A stretch of DNA of 64,000 nt. It comes from Azolla pinnata (Eukaryota > Streptophyta > Polypodiopsida > Salviniales > Salviniaceae). Both the position numbers and the translations under genes were made by a program. The notes beneath the pieces were generated by a model. That model was not told the origin of the DNA. It made no database searches and saw only the letters and a list, made by a program, of their open reading frames with translations. The stretch spans positions 1 through 64,000 of the forward strand of contig JBBBWG010027090.1 in the NCBI GenBank assembly GCA_037176905.1, in the 5' to 3' direction. Every line of letters begins with the position of its first letter. Position 1 is the stretch's first letter. Shown one piece after another: positions 34,301 through 47,335 of this stretch.

Positions 34301-35385
34301 CGGTGTCCTAATGACGACTAATCAGGCCCAAAGCAAAACTTATCTTTTGTTTTACATATGCATATAATAATCACCTGTGATTTCCAGTGCTGATAATGTT
34401 TCGATGAAGCATTTAACATCCATTCCCAGGCGAAATTGCTAATCGCCCACCCGATCTCGAATGCTAACCACTCTCCCAATGCTGAAAGATGCGTAATCTT
34501 CCTCCGATCTTTGCACCGAAAAGTTCCATTCCTGCACTGGTTGCCACAAATCTGAAATGCTAAAAGCCTCCCAAAATCAAAGGGAAAGGTGCAAGCAATC
34601 ACTTCTTGCTACTAAGTTCCCATAGATATTCTCCCACAATCAAACAATCATCACTCCCAAATTAAAAGAAAAGCTTTCATAGCCTCCGAATGCATGCTGG
34701 AAAGTTCCAATCAAGTGTATACTTCTTCATCATCCACTCTCCGTTGAATCTTGATGGGCATAAATAACACTTCCAGTCAATCACTGTTCGCCTTGGAGAT
34801 AAATCTTACTCCGGACTCTTTAAACAAGATGGTGAACTGGTTTCCAATGAAAAGGAAAGGCCGAATCACCTCCGATCGAGTGCCAACTACCTCAAATCAA
34901 GTGCTAAAGCCGATAATCACCCTTGAAGCACAAGGCAAACGGCTCCCAATGGAGTGCTAAAGCAGCACAAAACACAAGCCACCAGCCCATGATCAAAATT
35001 TTCTTCAAGTCAGAGTTAGAGCTCCTGATCAATTCCAAAAACAAAGGAATTCGACAAGGAACTAACTACCACGGAATCTAGCTAACCGTAATATCAGAGG
35101 CCAACGGCTCGTAAAATCTGCAAGCTAAACAAGAACTCCGCCTCCGTTCACCTCATTATCGCAGCATCAAGCCCCGATTTCAGCAACGCTGAGCAGCATG
35201 TCATGTTGAAAGAGAGAAAACCCTAACCAGCTCGAAAAAGAAGAAGGGAACACAGAAAACGAGTACATTACTTGGGGACTAGCTCAGGGAGGTGGGGGGC
35301 TCCATGGATCGCCATACTAGAGCTGGATCAGAAACGAGGAAGCTCTGACAGGACCTGCGAGCAAATCACAAAAAGGAGCGATTTG
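34301..35385 (-). other. degenerate intergenic repeats and a possible first exon
   Basis: 34380-34970 has loosely repeated phrases of the type TCCGATCGAGTGC and CTCCCAATG. On the minus strand near 35320 an ATG begins MAIHGAPHLPELVPK and meets a GTAATG donor in CCCAA|GTAATG, with a TTAGGGTTTTCTC motif downstream. No following exon was found before the PPR gene, so this is at most a candidate first exon. Confidence 0.25.
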
Positions 35386-35389
35386 CATG

Positions 35390-35604
35390 CCAGAAGAAGA
35401 AGATGATGATGATGGTGGTGAGGATGATGATGATCATGGTGGTGATGGTGATGTTGATGATGGTGGTGGTGATAGTGGTGATGGTGATGATGGTGGTGGT
35501 GATGGTGATGATGGTGGTGGTGATGGTGGTGATGCTGATGCGGATAGTGATGATGGAGATGGTGATGATGATGATGATGACGATCGTGATGGTCGTGGTG
35601 GTGG

Positions 35605-35635
<31 letters not shown>

Positions 35636-36008
35636 GATGATGATGATGGTGGTGGTGGTGGTGATGATGATGATGATGATGGTGTTGATGGCGATGATGG
35701 TGATGAATATGATGTTGGTGATGATGATGATCGTGGTGCTGGTGGTGATGATGATGGTGATGATGACGATGGTGACGATGGTAATGGTGGTGATTGTGGT
35801 GGTGGTGGTGATGATGATGATGATGATGCTAGTGAATGATGATGGTGGTGCTGCTCATGATGGTGATGGTGATGATGACGATGCTGATGGCGATGATGAT
35901 GATGATGATGATGATGATGCTGGTAATGGTGATGGTGGTGGTGGTGGTGGTGGTGGTGATGATGATGATGGTGATTATGGTGATGATGGTGATGATGATG
36001 GTGACATT
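35390..36008. repeat. GAT/GGT trinucleotide tract, about 620 bp
   Basis: Imperfect GATGATGGTGGTGGT array. The 150- and 225-codon frames across it are Asp/Gly or Met/Val artefacts. Confidence 0.95.
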
Positions 36009-36449
36009 AGACAACTTGCAAAAACTATTCAGTTGGGGAATTCCCCCCAAATTTCAAACACTTTGTCTGTTCTAGATTAGTTTTCGAACCATCTAATTTG
36101 GACAACAACTTCACAAAATCAGAATGGTCAAGTGAAAATCGGTTCATGTGGATTTTTGCCAACAGAGAAGATGGAAATATGAACTACTGCATTTGGGGTG
36201 TCGGTGCAGTCTAATAGGACTAGCTGCATAGGCATTTGACCGAATCAGCGCAATTGTGAAGCTTTGCAAATCGGTACATGTAAATCCATGGGTGAGTGTA
36301 GATTCGCCACGTTGTACTATATATAGAACTAAGAGTTGTAGCACTAAAAAATGCATTAGAGTGATGACATGGTCATTCGGGTGTTTCTTGTATTGTAGGC
36401 TGATGAGGGTGTCTGACTAAGAAGAAGATAAACAAAAAGTGAGTAGGGT

Positions 36450-36900
36450 AGTGTCAAAACAAAGTAAAACGTTTGGACGATTGAAGGAAGATCTACGAGA
36501 AATTAATAAGAGTGAAGAATGGATCGATAATAAAAGAGTGAGTTTATTATAATAAAATGAGTATAAAGAGTTAGATGCAATGTAGACTTGAAGCTGAAAA
36601 CTGTTTTTAATTCGAACTGTTTTGATATGATTTATATGTCTCTATTTATAGGTTTGTATAAATAGCCTATGAGATTTCTAGAATAGTATAGAATGTTCTA
36701 GACCTAAAATATTCTAGATATTCTAAAAAATTCTAGAGTTTTCTCTAATACAATAATCACTATAAAAACTATTATTTATTATTTTACGTTGTGATAGGTT
36801 ACCTTAATGGTTAGATTTCGAATTTTGTAATACGAGGACTTGGGTTGAAGTCTAGGAGGAACCTAAGATTCATGGACAAGTAGTGCACAAACACAATAAA
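36450..36900 (+). repeat. dispersed repeat family, copy B
   Basis: Homologous to the reverse complement of 7190-7450: TATATGTCTCTATTTATAGG near 36635, ATAGAATGTTCTAGA, GAGTTTTCTCTAATACAATA, then a tRNA-like ACCTTAATGGTTAGATTTCG...ATACGAGGACTTGGGTTGAA stretch near 36800-36860. The 20-mer TTGGACGATTGAAGGAAGAT occurs at 36473 and also at 7477, but there in the opposite orientation relative to the rest, which implies a rearrangement in one copy. Confidence 0.6.
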
Positions 36901-37014
36901 TAACAACAGAAAGTTATTTTCCTCTTTTCAAACTCTTTCTAAAAAGGCAAACATCTCCCTTTGGGGTTTACATACATTGCCCCGCATTAGAGTTGTGATT
37001 GTTGGTCGGGCCCC

Positions 37015-37960
37015 TCTTTACCTCTCATAAATGGGCTTGACAAGGTAAGTGTGAGCATGGACAACCCCGAAAGTTGCCTGAGGAATCTAGGCAATCATGG
37101 TTGTCCATATTATTTTATTTATAAATTAATTATGTTTATATATAAACTTACTTTTTTATTTGTTTATTTTTTTCAGTTTCTCGTTTAAATTATAGAAAAA
37201 TAAAATCATTCATGGTTTTCCTATTTATTTGTTCGTTGATATTAATAAAAATTAAACATATTTTTAAGTTAGAGAGTTTGGCCGATTAGTAAGGGTCCAA
37301 CACTTTCGCGCTTTAAACTGTAGTTTGAGTCTTGTTATGAGCAACAAAATGCAAAGTTCTTTTTTCTTGTCTATTCCATTTTGCTAATTGCCTTGAAATA
37401 ATAAATGATCGTTGCCTTGAAACAAGAAAGGAATGTTGTTTCTACAACAATCCTAATTGTTAGGTTCTTCTGTAAGAGAGCCTTAACTAAAAAACTTGAT
37501 CAACATCTATTGCATATCGAGAAGAAAAAAGACAAAAAAAGGAACTTCACATCTTGTTGTTCATAGCAAGACACAAACCATGGTTCGAAATACAAAATTA
37601 TTACTCTTACCAGTAAGCCTCACTAATTTAAACAAAACTTAATTCTTAGATTTAGACTTGAAAAGATAAAAAAAGGAAAGAGAAGAAACATTTTTAAAAA
37701 TAAAAATAATCAAACAAAAATAACAATCAAATAAATTGCAAAACAAAAAATGACTTTGTTTTTCTATAAATCAAACAGGAAAATAAAACGAGAAGAAAAA
37801 ATAATTGAAATTTTAAAAAGTAAGTTTATATATAAATATATGCAATTTATAAATAAAACAATATGGACGGCCTTGATCGTCTTGGATTCCCTTGGTGACT
37901 TTCAAGGCCATCCATGCCTGCGATTACCTTGTGAAGCACATTGATGAATGGGCTGCAGAT
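37015..37960. repeat. large imperfect inverted repeat with tRNA-like arms
   Basis: The left arm (about 37015-37378) matches the reverse complement of the right arm (about 37520-37960) over its length. Shared in order are CATAAATGGGCTTGACAAGG/CATCAATGTGCTTCACAAGG, GCATGGA, GTCCATATT-TTTTATTTATA, TTTATATATAAACTTAC, a TTATAGAAAAA stretch, then a tRNA-like segment with box-A-like TGGCCGATTAGTAAG/AGGCTTACTGGTAAG and box-B-like GTTTGAGTCTTG/GTTTGTGTCTTG. A spacer of about 140 bases separates the arms. It may be a fold-back element or two retroposed copies in head-to-head orientation. Confidence 0.7.
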
Positions 37961-38054
37961 AGTGACAACGCCTCAGTAGTTTCTTGCCTCAGTGATTGAA
38001 AACAAAACCTCGCCTCTTGTATAGAAAGGGAGAGCACTAATACCCCATGTAAAT

Positions 38055-38415
38055 AGCACGAGAGTTTTTTTTTATCTAGAGTTTTTTTTTCCCAAAATAA
38101 TATCCTTCAATTAGTTAGTCCAAATTTACATAGCACAAATTATCTGACAAACTGAAGTAGATTTTGGTCAGACTATTTCTCGTCAATACTTTGACTTGTC
38201 TATGTGATTGGAGGTGGAAACAACCATGTTTTATCTAGAGTTTTTTTATTTATTTAAAAATATCCTTCCATTAGTTAAATCAAATTTACACAATACAAAT
38301 TACCAAACAACTATCTGACAAACTGAAGTAATTGAGGATAGGCTATTTCTCATCACTACTTAGACTTGTCTATGTGATTGGAGGTGGAAACAACCATGTT
38401 TTATCTAGAGTTTAA
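38055..38415. repeat. tandem duplication of about 180 bp
   Basis: TTTATCTAGAGTTTTTTT through ATATCCTTC, CAAACTGAAGTA, CTATTTCTC and GGAGGTGGAAACAACCATG occurs twice, with the start of a third copy. Confidence 0.9.
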
Positions 38416-38439
38416 TTTGTCTTCTCATTCTTAACACGG

Positions 38440-38830
38440 TGTTAGAGTTGGGAACCTTCACTCGCTCTCTCTTAGGCTTATACATTGCTATCCTTGTTAT
38501 TTCATTAGCCTTCATAGTTGAGAATCGCTTTGATATTAGCTTACGTAAACAACAAAAGAGTTTTTCTTAATCTAGAATTTAACCTTTCAGAGCTGAGAAC
38601 CTTTGCTTGCCATCTCTTAGCTCTTCAAAACACAGAGACTGCTATCCTTGTTATTTCATTTAGCCTTTATAGTCGAGAATCCCTTTGTTTCTAGCCTTCG
38701 AAGTTGAGAATCCTCTTCTTACCAGCCTTCGCAGCTGAGAACCTCCTTGTTATCGGCCTTCGTAGCCGAGAATCTCCTCGTTATTAATCAGGCTTCGCAG
38801 TTACGAATGTCCAAATGTTTTTGCCCCTTA
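38440..38830. repeat. degenerate 30-bp array
   Basis: About nine units of the form GCCTTCGNAGTTGAGAATCCT then CNTTGTTATN (for example near 38510, 38665, 38690, 38722, 38755, 38790), clearest at the right end. No gene is seen. The adjoining stretch to 39060 is AT-rich without features. Confidence 0.75.
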
Positions 38831-39099
38831 GGGCCTCATTGTTTTTCTTAAATCTCTTACATTGTCCCCATATGCCCAGCTTTACAGCAAAATTCTTTTC
38901 CTGGGCTTTCCTCTATATCTGAATTCTTTGGCCTTTTTACAAGTTCTTGAGCAGGTATCCACGAGATGTCTGAGGCATCTGATGCTAGTAACACATGCTT
39001 GGTGGACATACAATTGGAACTCCCATGTTTTGACATAACGGAAAAAAAAACTATTTCAAATGGTCGTAGATAATTCGCACACTATACTTATATACATTC

Positions 39100-39860
39100 A
39101 GATACATCTATGCCTGCATGCATGCATGCTCACATGTATACATGCACACCTACATATACACTTCACATGCATGCATATGCTCACATGCATACATACACAC
39201 CTACATATACACGTCGCATGCATGCATGCATACATACATACGCACACATGCACACACACCCACGCCTACATACATACGTACGCATGCATGCATACACACA
39301 TGCCTACATACATGCACGCACGCATGCATGCATACGTACATACGCACACATGCATACACACTGACCTACATGCATACACACTGACCTACATGCATACACA
39401 CATGCATGCATGCACACATACATACGCACACACGCATCTACATACATGCACACATACATACGCACACATGCATACACACACACCTACATACATACGCACA
39501 CATGCATGCTTCCATGCATATGCACACATGCATGCTTCCATGCATATGCACACATGCATACACACATACCTACTCACATACACACATGCATGCATGCACA
39601 CATACATACGCACAAATGCATACACACATACACACATGCATGCATGCACACAAGCACACGCATACATCCACACATACATACGCATACATGCATACACATA
39701 CACCCCTACATACATGCCAGCATGCATACATACATATGCACAAATGCACGCACACATGCATACACACATGCATGCATGCATATGTGCCTATGTATGTATA
39801 TGTGTGTGTGTGCATGTGTGCATGCGTGTATGCATGTGTGCATGCGTGTATGCATGTGTC
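39100..39860. repeat. ACACATGCATGC minisatellite ending in a switched strand sense
   Basis: Long array of CACACATGCATACATACGCA-type units. Near 39785 it switches to the complementary sense (TGTGTGTGCATGTGTGCATG), so the right end can fold back on the array. The unit resembles the array at 1-460. Confidence 0.95.
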
Positions 39861-39994
39861 GTTTTCCTTGTATATGTGTCTGTGTTTTGTGCCTTCTTGA
39901 TCCTTCCCTGTCTGTGTCTCTGAATCTTCCTCTGCAGAGCTATCCAATCTTCATTAGAAACAACTAGATTTGTGGGTCTTCACCTCACACTTCA

Positions 39995-40095
39995 TCCACT
40001 GAGCAGAAGCAGCAGAAGCAGAAGAAGAAGAAGGAGAAGAAGAAGAAGAAGTAAGAGAAGAAGAAGAAGAAGAAGAAGAAGAGAGAACGACAAGC
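39995..40095 (+). repeat. GAA tract in the CSTF64 leader
   Basis: AGCAGAAGC then GAAGAAGAA purine tract, 120 bases before the CSTF64 start codon and probably transcribed as 5' UTR or lying at the promoter. Confidence 0.8.
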
Positions 40096-40214
40096 TTAGG
40101 AGGGAGAAGAGAAGAAGTAGAAGTGGGAAATGCTCCCTCTTCACCAACAACCGCACTCTGAGGGGTCTCGATCCGCCATCAAGGCTTCGGATTGAAAACC
40201 CTACTTTGTTCGTC

Positions 40215-43200
40215 ATGAGCAGCACACAACGCCGCTCTGTTTTTGGTATGTGCAGCCCGTTTCTTCCTCTTTTGTTTCTCTCCGCACTCATGTTTGCCGC
40301 TTTGAAGGTGTTGGTTTCTTCTAAGAGCCATGTCGAAACAAGGGCTTCTCGGAGCACAGTCGAAATTTTAACGGTGTCTCTGAAGTCAGTGGTCCACTTC
40401 CCATCACAGGGATCAGTAATAGGGTACTGAGTTCTTAGGTATTTGGCTATGATGGTTCTTGCTGTTGTAGAACGGTGAGCGTGATTATACGTTTTGGGTT
40501 TTTGCTTGGGTTCTGGTAAGGTTAGGGTTATTCTGTGCATTCTCAGAGGTCGTTCAAAATTAGAGTTTCTGGGTCTTGTTGATGTGTATTATATATTGAT
40601 GCGCTTAAGAGGAGGTGCCTCAGTGATGTATGCTGTTTTTCTGTACTTGCATGGTATTCCTACGTTTTTTGCATGTTTGGATTAGGGTTAACCTGGATAG
40701 CCCTTAGAGGTAAGAATAATTTAGGGTTTCCTGGATCATTTGTGGAGGTTTATAGTTCTACTATTCTAATGAAGAAGAATTATGCTGCATCTTTTCATCA
40801 GATACATTTATTGCATGTTTGGGTTAGGGTGGATAGACCTTAGAGATAAGAACAATGTAGGGTTTTCTCTATCCTTTGTGGAGTCCCATCAAAATTTTGT
40901 AGTTTTAACATTCTAATGAAGCAGAGTTATGCTGCATCTTCTCATCAGAGTTTCTCTTCCCTATGTATGCTACCTTTTCTGTACTTTCCCAGCATCATTA
41001 AAGTTATCAGGTGCTAGAATTAGGGTTAACCTGGGTACTCATGAGAGGTCAGTAGAAAGTTAGATTTTCTGTGTCCTAGTGAGAACTGTTTGGGTTCCTG
41101 ATGCCATTTTTAACTTAATTTGTAGTTTTAGTAGCGTTCTAATGAATCATATTATGTTGCATCTCTTCTCGTCAGAGGCCATTTGTTGATATATGCTAAT
41201 TTCATATGTCTAAAGTATCTTTGCAGTTATTGTGTGTTTAAATTAGGTCTTCACCTCAGTTCTCTGCAGATGTTAGTAAAAGTTGAGAATTTGGAATTTG
41301 GAATTTGAGCATTCTTTTGAAGCATAATTTCATTAGAATTTGGAATAATTTGCAGTCTTCTTTATGCTAATGTAAGCATACCATATTATGAGTCTTACCG
41401 AAGCAATTTTATGTTGCATCTCATATCTTGAGATTATGCTCAATGTAAGTGAATTCTAGTGAAGCATGGTGATTTGTCTAGGGATTATGCTCAATTTAAG
41501 TGAGTTCTAGGGAAGCATGGGTATTTGGATTTTTCTTGTTTTCTCTTGGAATGTAGATATGCTACCTTATATATTCTAATAAAGCATGATTATTTTGTCT
41601 CTCTTGTCTCGGGATTATGCTAAATGCAAATGTACTATGTAATAAAATCTAATGAATGTTGTATATCTTCTCTTGGGATTATGCTAACGCAAATATACTA
41701 TGCTGTTTCAGTGGGGAATATACCATATGATGCAACAGAAGAAGAACTGATTCGCATATGTGAGGAGGTTGGGCCAGTCGTCTCTTTCCGGTGGGTTCAA
41801 GACCAGGAGGTTTTTGTTTTGAGATCCGACTCAGCCCCATCAAAAAGAGTTTGTTGTTCTCCGTTATAAAAGGGTTGTGAAAAGCTTTTTAAGTTGAAAA
41901 AGAAAACCACATATGCTGGCCTACATTCTTCTGTCTATCTCTGGTCTTGGCATCTATCCCCCCCTCATGTGCTTGTATTGGGTGCATGTAGCAAAATGTT
42001 TGATAAAAATGCAAGAGGTGCTGTTAAAGCAATGCACACGGGTCATTTTTCTTCATGGAAGTTGTCTTTGCAAATGCCATGTGTTTTGTATGATTATGAG
42101 GAGAAATTGCTGTCTCGATCGATCTGAGCTTTACGAGTTACATAAGTTTGGTTTGAGTCTCGGTACATTACATGCGAGTTACATCCTTTTCAGTAATTTT
42201 AGTGAATTATTGTAACGTGTTGTTGACAGGTAATGCGTTGTAAATTAGTTGTACTAAAACATGTTACGGGTCATTCTTAATTCTGCTTCCTTTCATGGAT
42301 ATGATCTATTGAGCAAGATCCATGATTGTTTGGGGTGTATTGGATTCACTTGCAAAAAAGATTCTCTCTATGATTGTCGCTTGTCGATCTCAAGTTTTAT
42401 GCTATATCCCAAAGTTAGCATTGATATGGTGTACCCTTTTGTGTTTCTCCAGTTAAATTTGCTATTCCTAAAGACTAACCATGGAAATGTTTTGGCCCAT
42501 TTATTTTCCTTCTTACTACTTATGTTTTGTATCTCTTCTTGGCCATTGGCCTTCCAATGTGGTGGTGTTATTTTGTAAGATACTCAGTAACACAAGATAC
42601 TGAGTAACACATACAAGTTGTTTGTGGAAGCTTTGGCACAAAATCTATGTAAGGAGATACAGAGCTAGTTGACTAGTTTTATGAAGAACATATTACAATG
42701 CAGCTGATTATTTGAAGTGGAATTGGGATTGAAGTTCAAAGCTTTTGGAAGCAGCATCCATAAGGAATGTAACGAGTCTCCTCAATTCTGTAGATTAATG
42801 GTAGATTGCGCAGAAATTGAGAGTCACTGGCTTTGATTGAAGCTTCTTCAGAGATATTCTGGAGGAGGCTAAATGGCATTTAGCAGCAAGAGTTTTTGTT
42901 GTGGTTTCTCAACAAATTCTGCTGGGGGTTTGAAGGTTTCAGGGATGCAAGTCTACTGATTAGTTTTCAGAATCATGACAAGGTGCCCTTCGAGGGGAGA
43001 AAACATACTTATGATCTATTATGGTGTTGGAGAGCATTTTTTAAGAATATGACCACAGCAACCCAAACTCTAGAGAAAAACCCAAAAGAAATCAATAAGT
43101 TTCTATTTTTCACAAGTTTTGTATTCCAATTTGATGCTTGTTTCGCTTCCCTTACAGCTTCACATATGTCGTGATGACAATACTGTGAAACCATGCAGAA

Positions 43201-45796
43201 GCAGACTTTTTGCTTTAAGGTTTGATTTAAGCCTTGCAGAGTCTTATCCATATGGTTTCTCTGGCAGCTTGGTACTTGACAGGGACACAGGAAAACCGAA
43301 GGGTTTTGGGTTCTGTGAGTACAGAGACGAGGAGACAGCATTGAGTGCTCGACGTAATCTGCAAGGCTATGAGATAAATGGGCGCCAGCTGCGGGTGGAT
43401 TTTGCAGAGAATGAGAAAGGAAGTGCAGATCGGAACAGAGAGCAGGTGAAACCTTGAGCTCATTGGTTTCCAAAGTGCTTTTCTACTTTTGTTTTCACTG
43501 TCCTCGAGTGTAAATAAAACTGCGTGGATTCATTGGCTATTCTGTAGGGCCGAGGAGGGCCGGGCTTTGTTGGTGAGTATTGGACCAGGACAATGATCGT
43601 CATTCCTCTGAGAAAAAATAGATCTTTGGGTTTGAAGTTAATCCTTAGTTGATGCATGCCAGATTTGTCAAAGCAAATTGGTGGACCTAAAGCAGCCAAA
43701 GACCCATCTTTACATCAAGCTGTGGGCATTCCAGCTGCAGCTGCAGCTGCTGGAGTGATGGCTAGTTTTTTGGGAGCTCCTCAAATGCCCCTTATATCTA
43801 ATGCTCCAGGGGCTGCTGGTCGAGGAGTACCCATGGCCGATCCCCTCACTGTCCATCTTGCTGGTTTGTCGAGATACCAGCTATATGAAATCATTCATCT
43901 GATGAAGGTATCGTGTGAATTTGTTTTTTTTTTCTGCTCGGTCTATCGAATGGAAATTGATGGTGAGTGATATAATGGAAAAATTGTTGTTTCCCAAGAC
44001 AGAACTTTATCCAGCAGAATCAGCAACAAGCTCGACAAGTCTTGTCAGCAAATCCGCATCTCACAAAAGCATTGTTTCAGGTGCTGGCACTCGTATGTTC
44101 ATGTGTAAATACATATGCTAGTCGAATACACCTGTTGTATCAGATACATACATATGCAAGCAAGGTATCCATGTGCTAGTGCTCACATAAACTTTGTGGT
44201 TACCTGGTTTTCAGGCGCAGATCATATTGGGTTATGTACCTCAGATGGTATGCATGTTTTTAATCATAGCTTACAATATATGAATTTGTCGTAGGTCATA
44301 GTTCAGTACTTTTTAAGATTCCTTATAATGAGTTGACTGACACAGAGTGGGCAGGTAGCTTCGATGGCCCCATCACAACAAGGAACTGCTCAAATAAGCG
44401 CTGGTTCCCTACAACCTCAACCTCCTCAACCGCAGCTTCAACACTCTCAAAACTTTGCTTTCCAACATCCAACTCAGCAGCTGACCACGCGATCAACAAC
44501 AGGGCTTGCTGCACAACCTATTCTGGTACAAGCACCACCCACTACTACTGCATTGCCGCAGCTTACACAGATTCAGTTTCCCCTTCAACCACCTTTGCCA
44601 CCACAAGCTCGCCCCCCATCACCTCCACGATCTGCCCAAAGTGTTGGATTTCAATTCTCTCAGAGTCAACAACCACAACTTTCACAGGTTTACTTTTTTA
44701 GGATTCCCTAGCCAAGCACTCATTCTTATATAAATTTTCTCGTATGCCCCATTCTGGCATCCAATGAACATTTAACTCTTTCTGTGTGCTTTCATAGGAG
44801 ATGGTAAAATCTCCTCATGACATTCCTTCTTATCTATAATTGAGAGGACTCCTTCTAACTTTGAATTCTTTTATTATGTCTTTCTTTGTCTATGAAGATT
44901 TACCCAATGCTTCAAGATATTCTGTTTTTGACCTTCATTAATCATACTTTTGCAAAGTTCTAATCCTGGAAGTATTTAGCAGCAACCTAGTGGAATGACA
45001 GCAACCTTGTCTGGCCTTCCACTATACCAAGGGATGCCACCACCTTTGCCGAACCAGCCGCCTCCACAACATTTACAAGTACGCTAAAATCTTAATATTT
45101 TCAAGGTCTTAGAAACGAAATTCTATTTTTGAAAGTGAAGTGTATTTGTACATGCGATATCTGGGCAAAAAGAATAATGTTTAGATTGTGTTTAGATCCC
45201 AGCAAGTTCAAGTCTAGGCGGGGTTCCTCAATTTGTTAGAGGGTCTGCCACAGAAATGTTTGCAACTGGGCCTCTGACACGAGATACTATGGTAGAAGGA
45301 GCAGGGGGAATCATGCATCCTCAAGAATATAGTCATCCAATGACACAGCCTCCAAGCCAACAGACGATGCAGGTGATTTGACAGTTGAAGGGCTTTAAGA
45401 TTGAGCAATTGATTGCACTTTTCTGGACTCTGTAAAAAATTTTAGGATTTAGGGTTTCAGGGTGAAGTGCATGAATTGGGTGGTCACTGCCAAACTTTCT
45501 TGTTCTTTCTCTAACTCTGTTCAGGTTTTTAAGCTTCCAACATTGCCATTGTTTTATGATTTAGATTGTTCTACACTTGAGTTTTTTGGTGAAAACAGTT
45601 TTTTAAGTATTAGGTTGGATAGTTGGTCATTTTGCTTAGCCATACTTCCATGCAGGTTTCACTAGAACCTGAGCAGCAAAAGGCATTGCTTCAGCAAGTT
45701 ATGAACCTTACGCCTGAGCAGATTAATTCTTTGCCTTTGGAACAGAGGCAGCAAGTCCTGGATTTACAACAGGCATATCGAAATCAAATCATTTGA
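40215..45796 (+). CDS. CSTF64: cleavage stimulation factor subunit CstF-64
   Basis: Eleven exons join in frame to 474 residues: 40215-40245, 41712-41790, 43268-43445, 43548-43572, 43663-43907, 44003-44080, 44215-44247, 44346-44687, 44983-45078, 45196-45372 and 45656-45796. The RRM has RNP2 VFVGNI (residues 9-14) and RNP1 KGFGFCEY (48-55), then [19 protein letters not shown]. The hinge (about 160-223, [20 protein letters not shown] and [18 protein letters not shown]) binds CstF-77. A Gln/Pro-rich linker follows, and the C-terminal domain [20 protein letters not shown] ends [11 protein letters not shown]. The protein recognises GU/U-rich elements downstream of poly(A) sites in nuclear pre-mRNA. 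Length and exon count suit plant orthologues. The 25-base exon 4 is the least certain element, but frame and splice sites agree. Confidence 0.95.
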
Positions 45797-46984
45797 GAAA
45801 ACCAAAGAACGGAACTTTGTGATAAAATTGCTCGATTCTTCTCCCTTTTCAGGTGATAGGAAGGCAGCTTTGTATCCGGTTTAAATCTGTCTTCTTTGTT
45901 GGGTTCTACAACAGCTGATTATGATGGGAGAGTAGTAAGTAATTGCCGAATATCTTGGCTAAAGCAATCCAGCCCTCCCCTTGATGTGCAGAAACTTGAC
46001 ACACTTGACAGTCTGTTTTTCTCGACGAGGAGGTAAATTCTGAGAAAAGCAGAGAAGATTCTAATCCTTTTTGTTTTCATTTATTGTTCACCTTAATTTG
46101 GGTAATCTGAGAGGGGCAGAGGAGATTCTAATCCTGTTATTTTGTTCTCATTCATCTTAACTTGGCTCAATAGGATGTAAGAATACTGCTACGGTATCTC
46201 AAATCTTTTGTCGAAGGTGTCTTTGGTAGGAAAATCTTCGTTTGAGGTGAAACGATCATGTAGTAATGGTGTGGTTGCAAACGTTTTACTCCGAATTCTC
46301 TTGATGTTCAACAGTTGGTTGCGAAATGCTTTTACTGAGAAAACGAGATTGAGTCTCTTCCATGGTTTTGTGAATTCAGCTCTGCAATAATATTGCTCTT
46401 TTAAAGCCATTATGGCTCCCGTATATAACCCATAAACTCCAGAAGAATAATGCTGTGATCCCATTTGCTCTCGATGATATATCAGTGTTTTTGATAATCG
46501 CTGATTGATTTGTTCTTGTTGGAATCAATATACATCAATTCTACGCTTTTGAGAATCTTTGATTTGTGCCCTATTGATGGGTTTTGATGTATATCATCAC
46601 CAAATTCAGAAACAAAAGAAAAAACATTGATGCGTTCTATAGTCTGATGGATAAGATTTTGGTATGATTGAAGAAATCACATTTGCATTGATAACTGTAT
46701 CAAGTTTCAACAATTGGAATCGATGTATCATCAGACTGTATATGCTATTACATATATTGTGGATTTTCTGCAAAATTTGCAATATTTGGTATTTGCTACC
46801 AAGCAAATGATGGGTGAAATCTTCTTTTCATACATTTGGGCGGTGTGATTCGATTGCATGAAGGATTTGCTTACTGCAGATTTTTCCTTAACATCGATCC
46901 CGATTATTCTCTCCCATCTCTTTGTGAAGGAAGAAGGTTGTAACCGATGGAATAAGGATGAGACAAATTAGGAACATTCGGGAT
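45797..46984. other. CSTF64 3' region and intergenic DNA
   Basis: 45797-46200 is probably the 3' untranslated region, with a local repeat of AGATTCTAATCC-TTTTGTT phrases near 46055 and 46125. From 46200 to 46980 I see no gene. Confidence 0.5.
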
Positions 46985-47131
46985 GTAAGGGGGCATAAAA
47001 CCCTGATCAGCAGTGCCTCTAAACCCTAATCAACCATATCTCCAACCCTAATCAGCTGTATCAACGGTGTTTTAACCCTAATCGGCCATGTCTCCAAGCC
47101 CTAATCAGCTCTAAACGAAGGATTAAGGAGC

Positions 47132-47188
<57 letters not shown>

Positions 47189-47190
47189 GC
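46985..47190. repeat. AACCCTAATC short repeats and CT tract
   Basis: Five to six degenerate units of about 35 bases (AACCCTAATCAGC with TCTCCAA) are followed by a perfect CT dinucleotide tract at 47134-47186. Confidence 0.9.
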
Positions 47191-47335
47191 CCTAAAAATG
47201 CAGCCAATAATCTTTCTAACCCTAAAAATCAACCAAGTTCCCACAGGCGGAAGAATGACAAGCTGGTCCACTTGTTCTCATACGCGTTGACTTGTTCATC
47301 TGTGTTTTTGCTTATCTGGAGACACCAAATCTGAA

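Noticed and set aside
39059-39923. 287-codon His/Cys/Met/Thr frame
   Set aside because: Translation of the ACATGCATGC minisatellite.
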